Below, piece after piece: positions 8,321 through 15,709 of a stretch of DNA of 36,109 nucleotides. A program made the position numbers and the translations under genes. The DNA is from Candidatus Latescibacterota bacterium (GTDB taxonomy: Bacteria > Latescibacterota > UBA2968 > UBA8231): positions 1 through 36,109 of the forward strand of contig JADZBP010000176.1 of NCBI GenBank assembly GCA_020852055.1. Reading direction: 5' to 3'. How positions within the stretch are numbered: the first letter of the stretch is position 1; every line of letters starts with the position of its first letter. The notes under the pieces were generated by a model. That model saw only the letters and a list, made by a program, of their open reading frames with translations. It did not search any database and was not told the DNA's origin.

Positions 8321-9103
8321 TCAGGCGGTGGCGGCGCGGAAGCGCCCGACCAGGTCTGCCGCTGCGGCCCGGAAGAAACCCACGTCGCAGCTATAACCGA
8401 TGATCTGCACCCCCAGCTGGCGCAGGGCCGGCACCCGACCCAGGTCGTCGGTGTGGCAGGCCAGGTACTTGCCGTGGCGGCGACAGGCAGCGGCGGTCTC
8501 TTCGATGGCCCGGATCAGCAGCGGCGATTCCCACTGCCCCGCCACGCCCAGGTCCACACTCAGGTCGCCGGGGCCGACATAGAGGCCGTCGACGCCGGGG
8601 GTGGCGGCGATCTGGTCCACCAGGGCCACCGCGCCGGCCAGTTCGATCTGGATGAGGGTGAGCAGTTGCTGGTTGGCCTCGGTCATGAAGGAGACCGGCT
8701 CCACCGGGCGATGGCGGTTGTGGCCCCGCATCAGGTGCACCCCTCGCTTCCCCAACGGGGTGTATTTGGAGATACGCACCGCCTGCTGCACCTGGGCCAG
8801 GCTGTCGATGGCGGGGAAGACCAGGCCGGCGGCCCCGGCGTCGAGGGCGCTGGTGACCAGGCTGCGCTGCTCCAGGGGCGGGCGCAGCAGGGCGCACAGG
8901 CCCGCGCCCCAGGCCGCCTCGATGGTGGCGGCCACCGCGGCCGGATCGAGGTTGCCGTGTTCACAGTCGATGATGGCGAAGTCGAAGCCGGCGTCGGCCA
9001 GGGCCTGTACCGCCCCGCTGCCGGCAAACTCCACCAGAAAGGTGCCCAGAACCGGCTGGCCGGCATCGAGTTTGGCGCGCAGGGCATGGGCGGCGGGATG
9101 CAT
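8321..9103 (-). CDS. HpcH/HpaI family class II aldolase
   Basis: 260 residues from ATG 9103 (GAGG upstream); an in-frame extension to 9166 is low-complexity and unlikely. Family residues are present: IIDCEHG with catalytic His49, Arg74 in LLRPP, QIE as the Gln/Glu metal-ligand pair, and GPGDLS with the metal-binding Asp. These pyruvate-type aldolases split 2-keto-3-deoxy acids, such as 4-hydroxy-2-oxoheptanedioate or sugar-acid derivatives, using a divalent metal. Pairing with a sialidase-like protein suggests sugar-acid catabolism, but the substrate is not readable from sequence. It is the first gene of a run into xseA, with a candidate promoter upstream. Confidence 0.88.
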   Translation of the reverse strand: MHPAAHALRAKLDAGQPVLGTFLVEFAGSGAVQALADAGFDFAIIDCEHGNLDPAAVAATIEAAWGAGLCALLRPPLEQRSLVTSALDAGAAGLVFPAIDSLAQVQQAVRISKYTPLGKRGVHLMRGHNRHRPVEPVSFMTEANQQLLTLIQIELAGAVALVDQIAATPGVDGLYVGPGDLSVDLGVAGQWESPLLIRAIEETAAACRRHGKYLACHTDDLGRVPALRQLGVQIIGYSCDVGFFRAAAADLVGRFRAATA

Positions 9104-9149
9104 GGGGGGCCTCGCGGTTAGGGGCACAACTAGGGGGGCGTCCGGGCGG

Positions 9150-9180
9150 CAAATAGAAGGACGCACCCGGGGGCTGTCAA
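9150..9180 (-). promoter_or_regulatory. candidate sigma70-type promoter for the aldolase-sialidase-xseA run
   Basis: On the minus strand a perfect TTGACA (plus 9175-9180) is followed, after 19 bases, by TATTTG (plus 9150-9155). The spacing is longer than ideal. It lies in the 99-base gap between rny and the aldolase start. Confidence 0.4.
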
Positions 9181-9202
9181 GTGGGGCGGGGGAGAGCGGG
9201 AC

Positions 9203-10756
9203 TCAGCGGGCGTAGTGTACGGCCCGCACCTCGCGGATGAGGCAGACCTTGAGTTGGCCGATCTGGTCGAGTTCCTCTTCGAGGCGGTCGGTGATCTCGT
9301 CGGCCAGTTGGTCGGCGTAGGCGTCGTCGACCACGGTGCTGTCGACCAGCACCCGGACCTCCTTGCTGCTCTGCAGCGCGAAGGCTTTGACCACCCCCGG
9401 ATAGGAGAGGGCGATGACCTCGACGTGTTTGAGGCGCTGGATGTACTCCTCGACCTTCTCCTTGCGCGCGCCGGGGCGGCTGATGGAGAGGTCGTTGGCG
9501 GCATCGACCAGGGCGGCGATCAGCGAGCGGGCCGGCAGGTTCTGGTGGTGGGTCTCGATGACGTTGACCACCTCGGTGCTCTCGCCGCATTTGCGCGCCA
9601 GGGCGGCGCTGGTCTGGGCCGGGTCGCTGCCCACCTCGTTGTCGAGGGCCTTGCCGATATCGTGCAGCAGGCCGGCCCGGCGGGCGAGGGCCACGTCGAG
9701 CTGCAACTCCTCGGCCATCATGCCGGCCAGGTAGCCCACTTCCTTGCTGTGGGTGAGCAGGTTCTGACCATAGCTGGTGCGGAAGCGCAGTTTGCCCAGC
9801 AGTTCGAGCAGGGGTTCGGCCAGGTCGTGCAGGCCCAGGTCGAAGGCGGCCTTGGAGCCCGATTCGCGGACCATCTCCGCCACGTCCTGGCAGGCCTTTT
9901 CGTAGACCTCCTCGATGCGGCCGGGGTGGATGCGGCCGTCGAGGATGAGTTTTTCGAGGGTGTTCTTGGCGATCTCGCGGCGCAGGGGGTCGAAACCCGA
10001 GAGCATCACCATGCCCGGGGTGTCGTCGACGATCACCTCGATGCCGGTGATCATCTCGAAGGAGCGGATATTGCGCCCGTCGCGGCCGATGATGCGGCCC
10101 ATCATCTCGTCGGTGGGCAGGTGCACCACCGAGATGGTGCTCTCCACGGCTAGGTCGGCGGCGAAACGCTGCACCGAGCGCACGATGATCTCGCGCGCCT
10201 CGCGGTTGGCGTTGGCGATGGCGTGGTCCTTGATCTCCCGCACCTTGCGCCCGGCGAACTGGCGGGCATTCTCCTCCTGCTGGAGGATCAGCATCTGGCG
10301 CGCTTCGGCCTGGCTCAGGCCGGCCAGCCGCTCCAGGCGCTCGCGCTGCTGGAGCACCAGGGCTTCGGCCTCTTTCTCGGCGGCGACCAGGCGCTCCTCG
10401 CGGCGCTCCTGCTCCTGTTCCTGCTTGAGCAGGGTGCGTTCCATGCTGGCCAGCACGTCGACCTTGCGGTCGAGCTGCTGCTCGCGCTCCTGGAGTTTGT
10501 TCTCCAGGTCGCGAAGCTCGCGCTTGGCCCCCTCCTGCTCGCGCTCCAGGGGTTCCTGCTGACGGCGCCACTCCTCCCTGGCTTCGAGCAGGGCGGTTTT
10601 CTTCAGGGCCTCCGCTTCGGTCTTTGCTTCCTCGATGAGCTTGGCGGTCTGGGCCTGGGCGTTTTCCTGCTTGCCCCGGCGGATCTTGCCGTTGGCCAGC
10701 CAGCCAAAGAGAAAGGCGAAAACGAAGACAGCGGCGACGAGCACTACTTCGCCCAC
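9203..10756 (-). CDS. rny: ribonuclease Y
   Basis: 517 residues, the usual length, beginning at GTG 10756 with AAGG about 9 bases upstream. This membrane-anchored endoribonuclease starts mRNA decay. Order of parts: N-terminal transmembrane helix (VVLVAAVFVFAFLFGWL), long Glu/Gln/Arg coiled coil to about residue 190, KH RNA-binding domain (MMGRIIGRDGRNIRSFE near 219), and HD domain with the His-Asp motif LLHDIGKALD near 360. It is the last gene of the rpmI-to-rny run, 49 bases after zapA. Confidence 0.97.
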   Translation of the reverse strand: MGEVVLVAAVFVFAFLFGWLANGKIRRGKQENAQAQTAKLIEEAKTEAEALKKTALLEAREEWRRQQEPLEREQEGAKRELRDLENKLQEREQQLDRKVDVLASMERTLLKQEQEQERREERLVAAEKEAEALVLQQRERLERLAGLSQAEARQMLILQQEENARQFAGRKVREIKDHAIANANREAREIIVRSVQRFAADLAVESTISVVHLPTDEMMGRIIGRDGRNIRSFEMITGIEVIVDDTPGMVMLSGFDPLRREIAKNTLEKLILDGRIHPGRIEEVYEKACQDVAEMVRESGSKAAFDLGLHDLAEPLLELLGKLRFRTSYGQNLLTHSKEVGYLAGMMAEELQLDVALARRAGLLHDIGKALDNEVGSDPAQTSAALARKCGESTEVVNVIETHHQNLPARSLIAALVDAANDLSISRPGARKEKVEEYIQRLKHVEVIALSYPGVVKAFALQSSKEVRVLVDSTVVDDAYADQLADEITDRLEEELDQIGQLKVCLIREVRAVHYAR

Positions 10757-10805
10757 GGGGCGATACCTTTCTATCGTTACCTGATTGCGGTGGATCCCCG
10801 GTGCT

Positions 10806-11120
10806 TCAGGTCGATCCGACGCCCTGGAAGACCCGCCCCAGCGAGGCGGCCAGCCGCGAGGTGCGCTGGGCGATCTCGGACTCGGCGTCCTGGTAGTCGT
10901 CCCGCAGCTTGTGCAACTCCTCGACCAGGTTCAGCCCGGCGAGGATGGCCAGTTGCAGGGGCGACTGCAGGTGGTGCTCCTGGTAGACGCGGCGCATCTG
11001 CTCGTCCACCAGCTGGGCCACTTCCTGGATGTGTTCGGCCCGCTGCTCGGGAGTGAGAGCAAAGGTGTAATTCTTGCCATAGATGGTGACAATCAAACGG
11101 GCGGCATCGGACTCGGCCAT
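10806..11120 (-). CDS. zapA: cell division protein ZapA
   Basis: 104 residues. ZapA binds and cross-links FtsZ at the division ring. The N-terminal half has the family pattern VTIYGKNYTFALTPEQRAEHIQEVAQLVDEQM (here cited as parts: VTIYGKNYTF and HIQEVAQLVDEQM), and the C-terminal half is a coiled coil containing LAILAGLNLVEEL. AGGAG lies 7 bases upstream of the ATG. It sits 17 bases after the ZapB-like gene, so two division-related coiled-coil proteins are probably co-transcribed. Confidence 0.9.
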   Translation of the reverse strand: MAESDAARLIVTIYGKNYTFALTPEQRAEHIQEVAQLVDEQMRRVYQEHHLQSPLQLAILAGLNLVEELHKLRDDYQDAESEIAQRTSRLAASLGRVFQGVGST

Positions 11121-11137
11121 CGGGCGCTCCTAAGGGG

Positions 11138-11386
11138 TCAGGAGTTAACGGCGTCTAGACGGCTGAGGAGGCCCTCGATGCGGCTCTTGACCTCCTCGCG
11201 GCTTTTCAGCGCTTCCTGCTCCGCCTGCTGGAGGCGCTGGCTGAGGCCCGTGAGATCGGCGTTGTCCGCCTGTAGTTCTTCGAGCTGCTGCTGGAGTTCG
11301 GTATTGTCCTGTTTGAGCCGGCCCAGAAGCTCCAGGAGGCGATTGACCTCCTCTTCGAGCCGTGCAAAGGTGCTGTCCACTGCCAT
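11138..11386 (-). CDS. ZapB-like coiled-coil protein
   Basis: 82 residues, almost wholly one heptad-patterned coiled coil: LEEEVNRLLELLGRLKQDN followed by LQQQLEELQADNADL. Size, composition and position directly before zapA suggest a ZapB-type partner that helps organise the FtsZ ring through ZapA. Coiled coils align easily by chance, so this rests mainly on neighbourhood. The start has GGGGAG upstream. It follows pheT after an 83-base gap containing a strong inverted repeat. Confidence 0.72.
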   Translation of the reverse strand: MAVDSTFARLEEEVNRLLELLGRLKQDNTELQQQLEELQADNADLTGLSQRLQQAEQEALKSREEVKSRIEGLLSRLDAVNS

Positions 11387-11428
11387 ATGGCTCCCCTCTC
11401 CTCGTGGATGCTGAGTCTTCCCGGCTTC

Positions 11429-11470
11429 AGAAGCTGCTGCGAGTCCCCCTCTGGAATCGCAGCAGCTTCT
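11429..11470. repeat. perfect 14-bp inverted repeat between pheT and the ZapB-like gene
   Basis: AGAAGCTGCTGCGA (11429-11442) and its exact reverse complement (11457-11470) flank a 14-base loop. The right arm touches the first base of the pheT stop codon. There is no T-run downstream on the minus strand, so it is not a classic intrinsic terminator; an mRNA-stabilising, processing or Rho-linked structure is possible. Confidence 0.6.
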
Positions 11471-13839
11471 CAGCGCAGCCGGGCGTCAAAGGCCTCGGCG
11501 AGGCGGCGCAGGATCTGCTCGACCGCCTGGCTGGCCTCGCGATCTTCCAGGGTGCGCTCGGCCGAGCGCAACCGGACGGTGAAGGCCAGGCTCTTGTACC
11601 CGGGGGGGATCTGGCCCCCCTGGTAGTGGTCGAATACCTCGACCGCCTCGATCAACTCGGGGGCGGCGGCCCGCGCCCGGGCGACGACCTGGGCGGCGGG
11701 GGCATCGGCCCGCAGCACCACGGCCAGGTCGCGCTCGATGGGCGGGAATTTGGGCAGGGAGCGGAAAGCGCGATCCCTGCCCTGGAGCGCTTCGGCCAGA
11801 GCCTGACAATCGAGATCAAAGATATAAACTGGCAGGTCGAGGTCAAAGCCGGCCGCCAGGGCCGGTCGCAGCTCGCCCAGCAGGCCCAGCTGTCGGTCCC
11901 CGGCCAGGATGGCGGCGCAGTGCCCCTGGCGGCAGAGCGGGTGGGTGGCAGCTTCGAAGCTAACCGCGGCCTTTTCGAGGAAAACCTCGAGCACTCCCTT
12001 GAGATCGAGCAGCCCGACTGGCTCCCAGGCGGCTTGCCACGGCGAGGCGGAAGCGCGGCCGGCCCACAGGCCGCTCAGGCGCAGGTGCTCGCGGCGTTTG
12101 CCTCCGCTCTGGGTGAAACATTTGCCGAGCTCGAAGATCGCCACCCGGTTGGCGCGCTGGTTGAAGTTGCGCCGGGCCACCTCGAGCAGGCTGGGCACCA
12201 GCGTGGGGCGCAGCACACACTGGGACTCGGTGGGCGGATTGGTCAGGATCACCGGTTCACCTTCGGCGCCGGGCACTTCGAGCCATTTGCGCTCGACGAT
12301 GGTATTGGTGGCCACCTCGTCGAGGCCCAGGCCGGCCAGCTGGTGGCGCCACTCGTTGCTGAGGGTATGGGCCGAGGCGGCGACGGCCAGGGGAATCTCG
12401 GCCACCGGGCTGGGTTCGATGCGGTCGTAGCCGTAGATGCGGCCCACCTCCTCGATCAGGTCCACCTCGCGGCGCAGGTCGGGCCGGAAGGTGGGCACCA
12501 CCACCTGCAGCACACCCTGGGCGGCTTCGACCTGGCAGCCCAGCAATTCGAGGATACGGCTGCAGGCGGCCTCGTCCAGCGCGGTGGCCAGGAGCTGGTT
12601 GAGCCGCTGGAGGCGCAGAGACACCCGGGCGCGGACCAGGGGAGTGGGGTACACGTCGAGGGCCTGGGGCGCGACCTGCCCGCCGGCCAGCTCGGCGATG
12701 AGCAGGGCCGCCCGGTCCGCGGCAAGCGGGGGCATCGCCCAATCGGCGCCGCGCTCGAAACGCATCGAGGCTTCGGTGCTGATTCCCAGACGGGTGCGGG
12801 CCAGGCGGACACGGGCCGGGTCGAAGTAGGCGCTTTCGAGCAGCAGGTCGGTGGTCTGGGCGGTGACCTCCGAATGCAGGCCACCCATCACCCCGGCAAT
12901 AGCTACTGGCTTATCGCCGTCGGCGATCACCAGCATCTCCGGGTCGAGGGTATGGCGGGCGCCGTCGAGGGTTTCCAGTTCTTCACCGGCGCGGGCCCGG
13001 CGCACCACGATGCGCTGCCCCGAAAGGGCGGCCAGGTCGAAGGCGTGCAGGGGCTGGCCCAGTTCCAGCATCACCAGATTGGTGATGTCGACGACGTTGT
13101 TGATGGGGCGCATGCCCAGCGCCCGCAGCCGGTGCTGCAGCCACAGCGGCGAGGGGCCGATGTGCACCCCGCGGATGACCCGGGCCACATAGCGCGGGCA
13201 ACCCTCGGGATCTTCGATGGCGACGGAGGCCGATTGGGCCGTGGGGGCGCCCGCTTCGGTCACCTGGTGGGCGGGCAATTGCAGCGGGCTGCCGGTGAGG
13301 GCGCGCACCTCGCGGGCCAGGCCCAGCAGACTGAGGCAGTCGGGGCGGTTGGGGGTGACCTCGAAATCGAGGACCACCTCGTCGAGGCCGACGGCGGCGG
13401 CAAAAGGGGCGCCGGCCTGCAGCTCGGGCGGCAGCACGATGATGCCCTCGCCCTCGCTGCCCAGGCCCAGTTCGGCCTGCGAGCAGATCATGCCCGCCGA
13501 TTCCACCCCGCGGATCTTGCTCTTGCGGATCTTGGTCCCATCGGGTAGCTCGTGGCCCGGCAGGATGACCACGACCTTCTGGCCGGCCGCCACGTTGGGG
13601 GCCCCGCAGACGATGGTCGAGACGCTGCCGCCCAGGTCCACCTGGCAGACCGAGAGACGGTCGGCGTTGGGATGGGGCTGGCGCTCCAGCACGTGGCCCA
13701 CCACCAGGCCCTGATAACGACTGCCCAGATCCTCGACCCCTTCGCGCTCCAGGCCGCTCATGGTGAGGCGCTCGATCAGCTCGGGCCAGGCCCAGGGGAC
13801 CTCGGTGTATTCCTTTAGCCAGTTGTAGGTGATCTTCAT
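11470..13839 (-). CDS. pheT: phenylalanine-tRNA ligase beta subunit
   Basis: 789 residues, normal for bacterial PheT. Beta chain of the alpha2-beta2 enzyme that charges tRNA-Phe. It starts [14 protein letters not shown]; the open frame further upstream is not like the family. The EMAP-like tRNA-binding domain spans about residues 40-150 ([21 protein letters not shown]), the B3/B4 editing domain follows, B5 is near 400-480, and the C-terminal ferredoxin-fold anticodon-binding domain starts near [20 protein letters not shown] and ends [18 protein letters not shown]. It begins 14 bases after pheS. Confidence 0.97.
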   Translation of the reverse strand: MKITYNWLKEYTEVPWAWPELIERLTMSGLEREGVEDLGSRYQGLVVGHVLERQPHPNADRLSVCQVDLGGSVSTIVCGAPNVAAGQKVVVILPGHELPDGTKIRKSKIRGVESAGMICSQAELGLGSEGEGIIVLPPELQAGAPFAAAVGLDEVVLDFEVTPNRPDCLSLLGLAREVRALTGSPLQLPAHQVTEAGAPTAQSASVAIEDPEGCPRYVARVIRGVHIGPSPLWLQHRLRALGMRPINNVVDITNLVMLELGQPLHAFDLAALSGQRIVVRRARAGEELETLDGARHTLDPEMLVIADGDKPVAIAGVMGGLHSEVTAQTTDLLLESAYFDPARVRLARTRLGISTEASMRFERGADWAMPPLAADRAALLIAELAGGQVAPQALDVYPTPLVRARVSLRLQRLNQLLATALDEAACSRILELLGCQVEAAQGVLQVVVPTFRPDLRREVDLIEEVGRIYGYDRIEPSPVAEIPLAVAASAHTLSNEWRHQLAGLGLDEVATNTIVERKWLEVPGAEGEPVILTNPPTESQCVLRPTLVPSLLEVARRNFNQRANRVAIFELGKCFTQSGGKRREHLRLSGLWAGRASASPWQAAWEPVGLLDLKGVLEVFLEKAAVSFEAATHPLCRQGHCAAILAGDRQLGLLGELRPALAAGFDLDLPVYIFDLDCQALAEALQGRDRAFRSLPKFPPIERDLAVVLRADAPAAQVVARARAAAPELIEAVEVFDHYQGGQIPPGYKSLAFTVRLRSAERTLEDREASQAVEQILRRLAEAFDARLR

Positions 13840-13853
13840 GGCTGATCGCTCTG

Positions 13854-14867
13854 TCAGAACTGTCGGGTGAAACGCAGGTCGCTTTCGAGGAAGAGGCGGA
13901 TATCGTCGATGCCGTGCCGGATCATGGCGATGCGCTCGAGGCCAAAGCCGAAGGCAAAACCGGTGTACGGCTCGGGGTCGTAGCCCACCGCGGTGAAGAC
14001 CGCCGGGTCCACCATGCCGGCCCCGCCGATCTCGATCCAGCCGGTGCCTTTGCACACCCGGCAGCTCCGGCCTTCGCCGCGGCAGAGGGAGCAGGAGAAA
14101 TCGTACTCCACACTCGGCTCGGTGAAGGGGAAGAAGTGGGGGCGGAAGCGCAAGCGGGTCCCCGGATCGAGCAGTTGACGGCCCATCTCGATCAAGGTGC
14201 CTTTCAGGTCGGCCAGCGAGACGTGGCGGTCGACGTAGAGGCCCTCGATCTGGTGGAAGGCGAAATGATGGGTGGCGTCCACCGCGTCGCGGCGGTAGCA
14301 GCGGCCCGGGGCGACGATGCGCACCGGCGGCGGCGTGGTCTCCATCACCCGGATCTGCACCGTCGAGGTCTGGGTGCGCAGCAGGCCGCCGCCGTCCAGA
14401 TAGAAGGTGGCCTGCAGATCGCGGGCGGGGTGGTCGGCCGGGGTGTTGAGGGCGTCGAAGTTGTGGTACTCGTCCTCGACCTCCGGGCCGTCCACCACCG
14501 AAAAACCGAGGCGCTGGAAGATGGAGGACAGCTCTTCGGCCAGGCTGTTGAGCGGATGCAGATGGCCGCTGAGGGGGCGGTGGCCAGGCAGGGTCACGTC
14601 GAGGCCGGCGCCGGCCTCAGCCGCCTCCTGCAGGGCCGCCTTGCGCTGGTCGAGGGCTTCCTGGATGGTTTTCTGGGCGCCGCCCGAGGCGGCACCAACG
14701 GCCGGGCGCTGGTCGGCGGGCAGGGTGCCGAGCAGGCTCATGATCTCCCGCAGCCGGCTGCGGCGTCCTAAGTGCCGGACGCGCAGGTCCTCGAGCGCCT
14801 GCAACTCGGCTGCCGCCGCGATTTCGGCCAACGCCTGACGGCGCAGCTCTTCGATCTCTTCTAGCAT
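13854..14867 (-). CDS. pheS: phenylalanine-tRNA ligase alpha subunit
   Basis: 337 residues from [16 protein letters not shown]; upstream extension to 14960 runs through a leader hairpin and is rejected. Catalytic chain of the class II synthetase. Motif 2 is [19 protein letters not shown] with the following EGL, motif 3 is [14 protein letters not shown], and a Cys cluster [20 protein letters not shown], common in bacterial PheS, lies between. The N-terminal 85 residues form the tRNA-binding coiled coil. Ribosome binding site is weak. A candidate attenuator hairpin precedes it. Confidence 0.97.
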   Translation of the reverse strand: MLEEIEELRRQALAEIAAAAELQALEDLRVRHLGRRSRLREIMSLLGTLPADQRPAVGAASGGAQKTIQEALDQRKAALQEAAEAGAGLDVTLPGHRPLSGHLHPLNSLAEELSSIFQRLGFSVVDGPEVEDEYHNFDALNTPADHPARDLQATFYLDGGGLLRTQTSTVQIRVMETTPPPVRIVAPGRCYRRDAVDATHHFAFHQIEGLYVDRHVSLADLKGTLIEMGRQLLDPGTRLRFRPHFFPFTEPSVEYDFSCSLCRGEGRSCRVCKGTGWIEIGGAGMVDPAVFTAVGYDPEPYTGFAFGFGLERIAMIRHGIDDIRLFLESDLRFTRQF

Positions 14868-14895
14868 GGCGGCTAAAGGCAATGAGGGTGGAGCG

Positions 14896-14940
14896 AAAAG
14901 GGGACTGTCCGCGAGGGACCCGCAGGCTCCTCGCGGACAG
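14896..14940 (-). terminator. terminator-like hairpin in the pheS leader, possible attenuator
   Basis: On the minus strand a perfect 12-bp stem (CTGTCCGCGAGG with CCTCGCGGACAG, plus 14905-14916 and 14929-14940) with a 12-base loop is followed by TCCCCTTTT. It lies between the rplT stop and pheS start. Shape fits an intrinsic (leaky) terminator that could tune pheST relative to the ribosomal genes, as attenuation does in enterobacteria. No Phe-rich leader peptide or T-box is visible. Confidence 0.5.
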
Positions 14941-15000
14941 CCAGACACTCTTCCCTGCACCGGGGAGGGCTCAGGGGGAAAAGCGCGTTACCGGGCGTGT

Positions 15001-15357
15001 CTACTCGAGATGGGCTTTGGCCTTCTCGGCGACCGCAGCGAAGGCCGCCGGTTCCTGGACCGCCAAATCGGCCAGGAGCTTGCGGTTGATTTCGATGCCG
15101 GCCTTGGACAGCCCGTAGATCAGCCTGCTGTAGGAGAGCCCGTGCAGATGCGCGGCGGCGTTGATACGCATGATCCACAGGCTGCGCATCTCGCGCTTTC
15201 TGTTGCGGCGGTCGCGGTAGGCGTAGACTTTGGCCCGGTTGACAGCTTCCTGGGCGGTGCGGTAGAGGCGGCTCTTGGCGCCCCAGAAGCCGCGCGCTGC
15301 CTTGAGCAGCTTCTTTTTGCGCTTCTTGGTGGCTACCCCGTGTTTGACCCTAGGCAT
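15001..15357 (-). CDS. rplT: 50S ribosomal protein L20
   Basis: 118 residues, the standard length. Begins [20 protein letters not shown] and contains the conserved [17 protein letters not shown] and [13 protein letters not shown] segments; strongly basic, binds 23S rRNA early in large-subunit assembly. GGAGAA is upstream of the ATG. L20 also represses its own operon in several bacteria by binding an mRNA structure; the GC-rich palindrome in the 60-base gap to rpmI is a possible but unproven site. Confidence 0.98.
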   Translation of the reverse strand: MPRVKHGVATKKRKKKLLKAARGFWGAKSRLYRTAQEAVNRAKVYAYRDRRNRKREMRSLWIMRINAAAHLHGLSYSRLIYGLSKAGIEINRKLLADLAVQEPAAFAAVAEKAKAHLE

Positions 15358-15394
15358 GGATATTCTCCGTCGAGATGTAAACCAGTGGTTCTGG

Positions 15395-15411
15395 CCGGCG
15401 CCAGGCGCCGG
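15395..15411. repeat. GC palindrome between rpmI and rplT
   Basis: CCGGCGCC-A-GGCGCCGG is an 8-bp perfect palindrome around one base, embedded in a longer imperfect GGCCGG...CCGGCC hairpin just after the rpmI stop. Could be an mRNA structure for processing or L20 autoregulation; function inferred only from position. Confidence 0.35.
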
Positions 15412-15417
15412 GCCGGC

Positions 15418-15615
15418 CTACTTCAGGCCCAGCGCCAACCGCGCCTTGTCCATATCGGCCGAGGAGACCAGTTCATTCTTGCGGGCGCCGCGCTTGCGTT
15501 TGCTCGAGCGGCCGCCCAACAGGTGGGTGGCATAGGCGTTGCGGCGTTTGAGGCTGCCGCTCTTACGCAGCTTCATGCGTTTGGCCGAGGCCTTGTGGGT
15601 CTTGATCTTAGGCAT
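15418..15615 (-). CDS. rpmI: 50S ribosomal protein L35
   Basis: 65 residues, the standard length, beginning MPKIKTHKASAKRMKLRKSG, with very basic composition. In most bacteria infC (IF3) lies immediately upstream; here it is absent and a strong promoter sits in that place, so rpmI is the first gene of the rpmI-rplT-pheS-pheT-zap-rny run. Confidence 0.97.
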   Translation of the reverse strand: MPKIKTHKASAKRMKLRKSGSLKRRNAYATHLLGGRSSKRKRGARKNELVSSADMDKARLALGLK

Positions 15616-15667
15616 GGGAACTACTCTTTCTGTGAGTCGGATCAGATGATTGGCTGAGAAGGGGAAA

Positions 15668-15696
15668 AATATAGGCTCTATTATATAGGCTGTCAA
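15668..15696 (-). promoter_or_regulatory. strong sigma70-type promoter for rpmI-rplT-pheST
   Basis: On the minus strand TTGACA (plus 15691-15696), exactly 17 bases, then TATATT (plus 15668-15673), in an AT-rich island of otherwise GC-rich DNA. Predicted transcription start is about 45-50 bases before the rpmI ATG. This is the best promoter match in the window. Confidence 0.75.
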
Positions 15697-15709
15697 GGAA
15701 CCGGTCCGC

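Noticed and set aside
11362-13548. 728-residue plus-strand ORF opposite pheT
   Set aside because: Antisense to a full-length PheT with all domains; Gln/Gly/His-rich shadow composition.
13840-14055. Upstream extension of pheT
   Set aside because: The extension is Arg/His-rich and lies inside pheS; PheT proteins start at the MKITYNWL-type motif.
14868-15000. T-box or Phe-rich leader peptide before pheS
   Set aside because: No T-box conserved segment and no short ORF with repeated Phe codons is visible.
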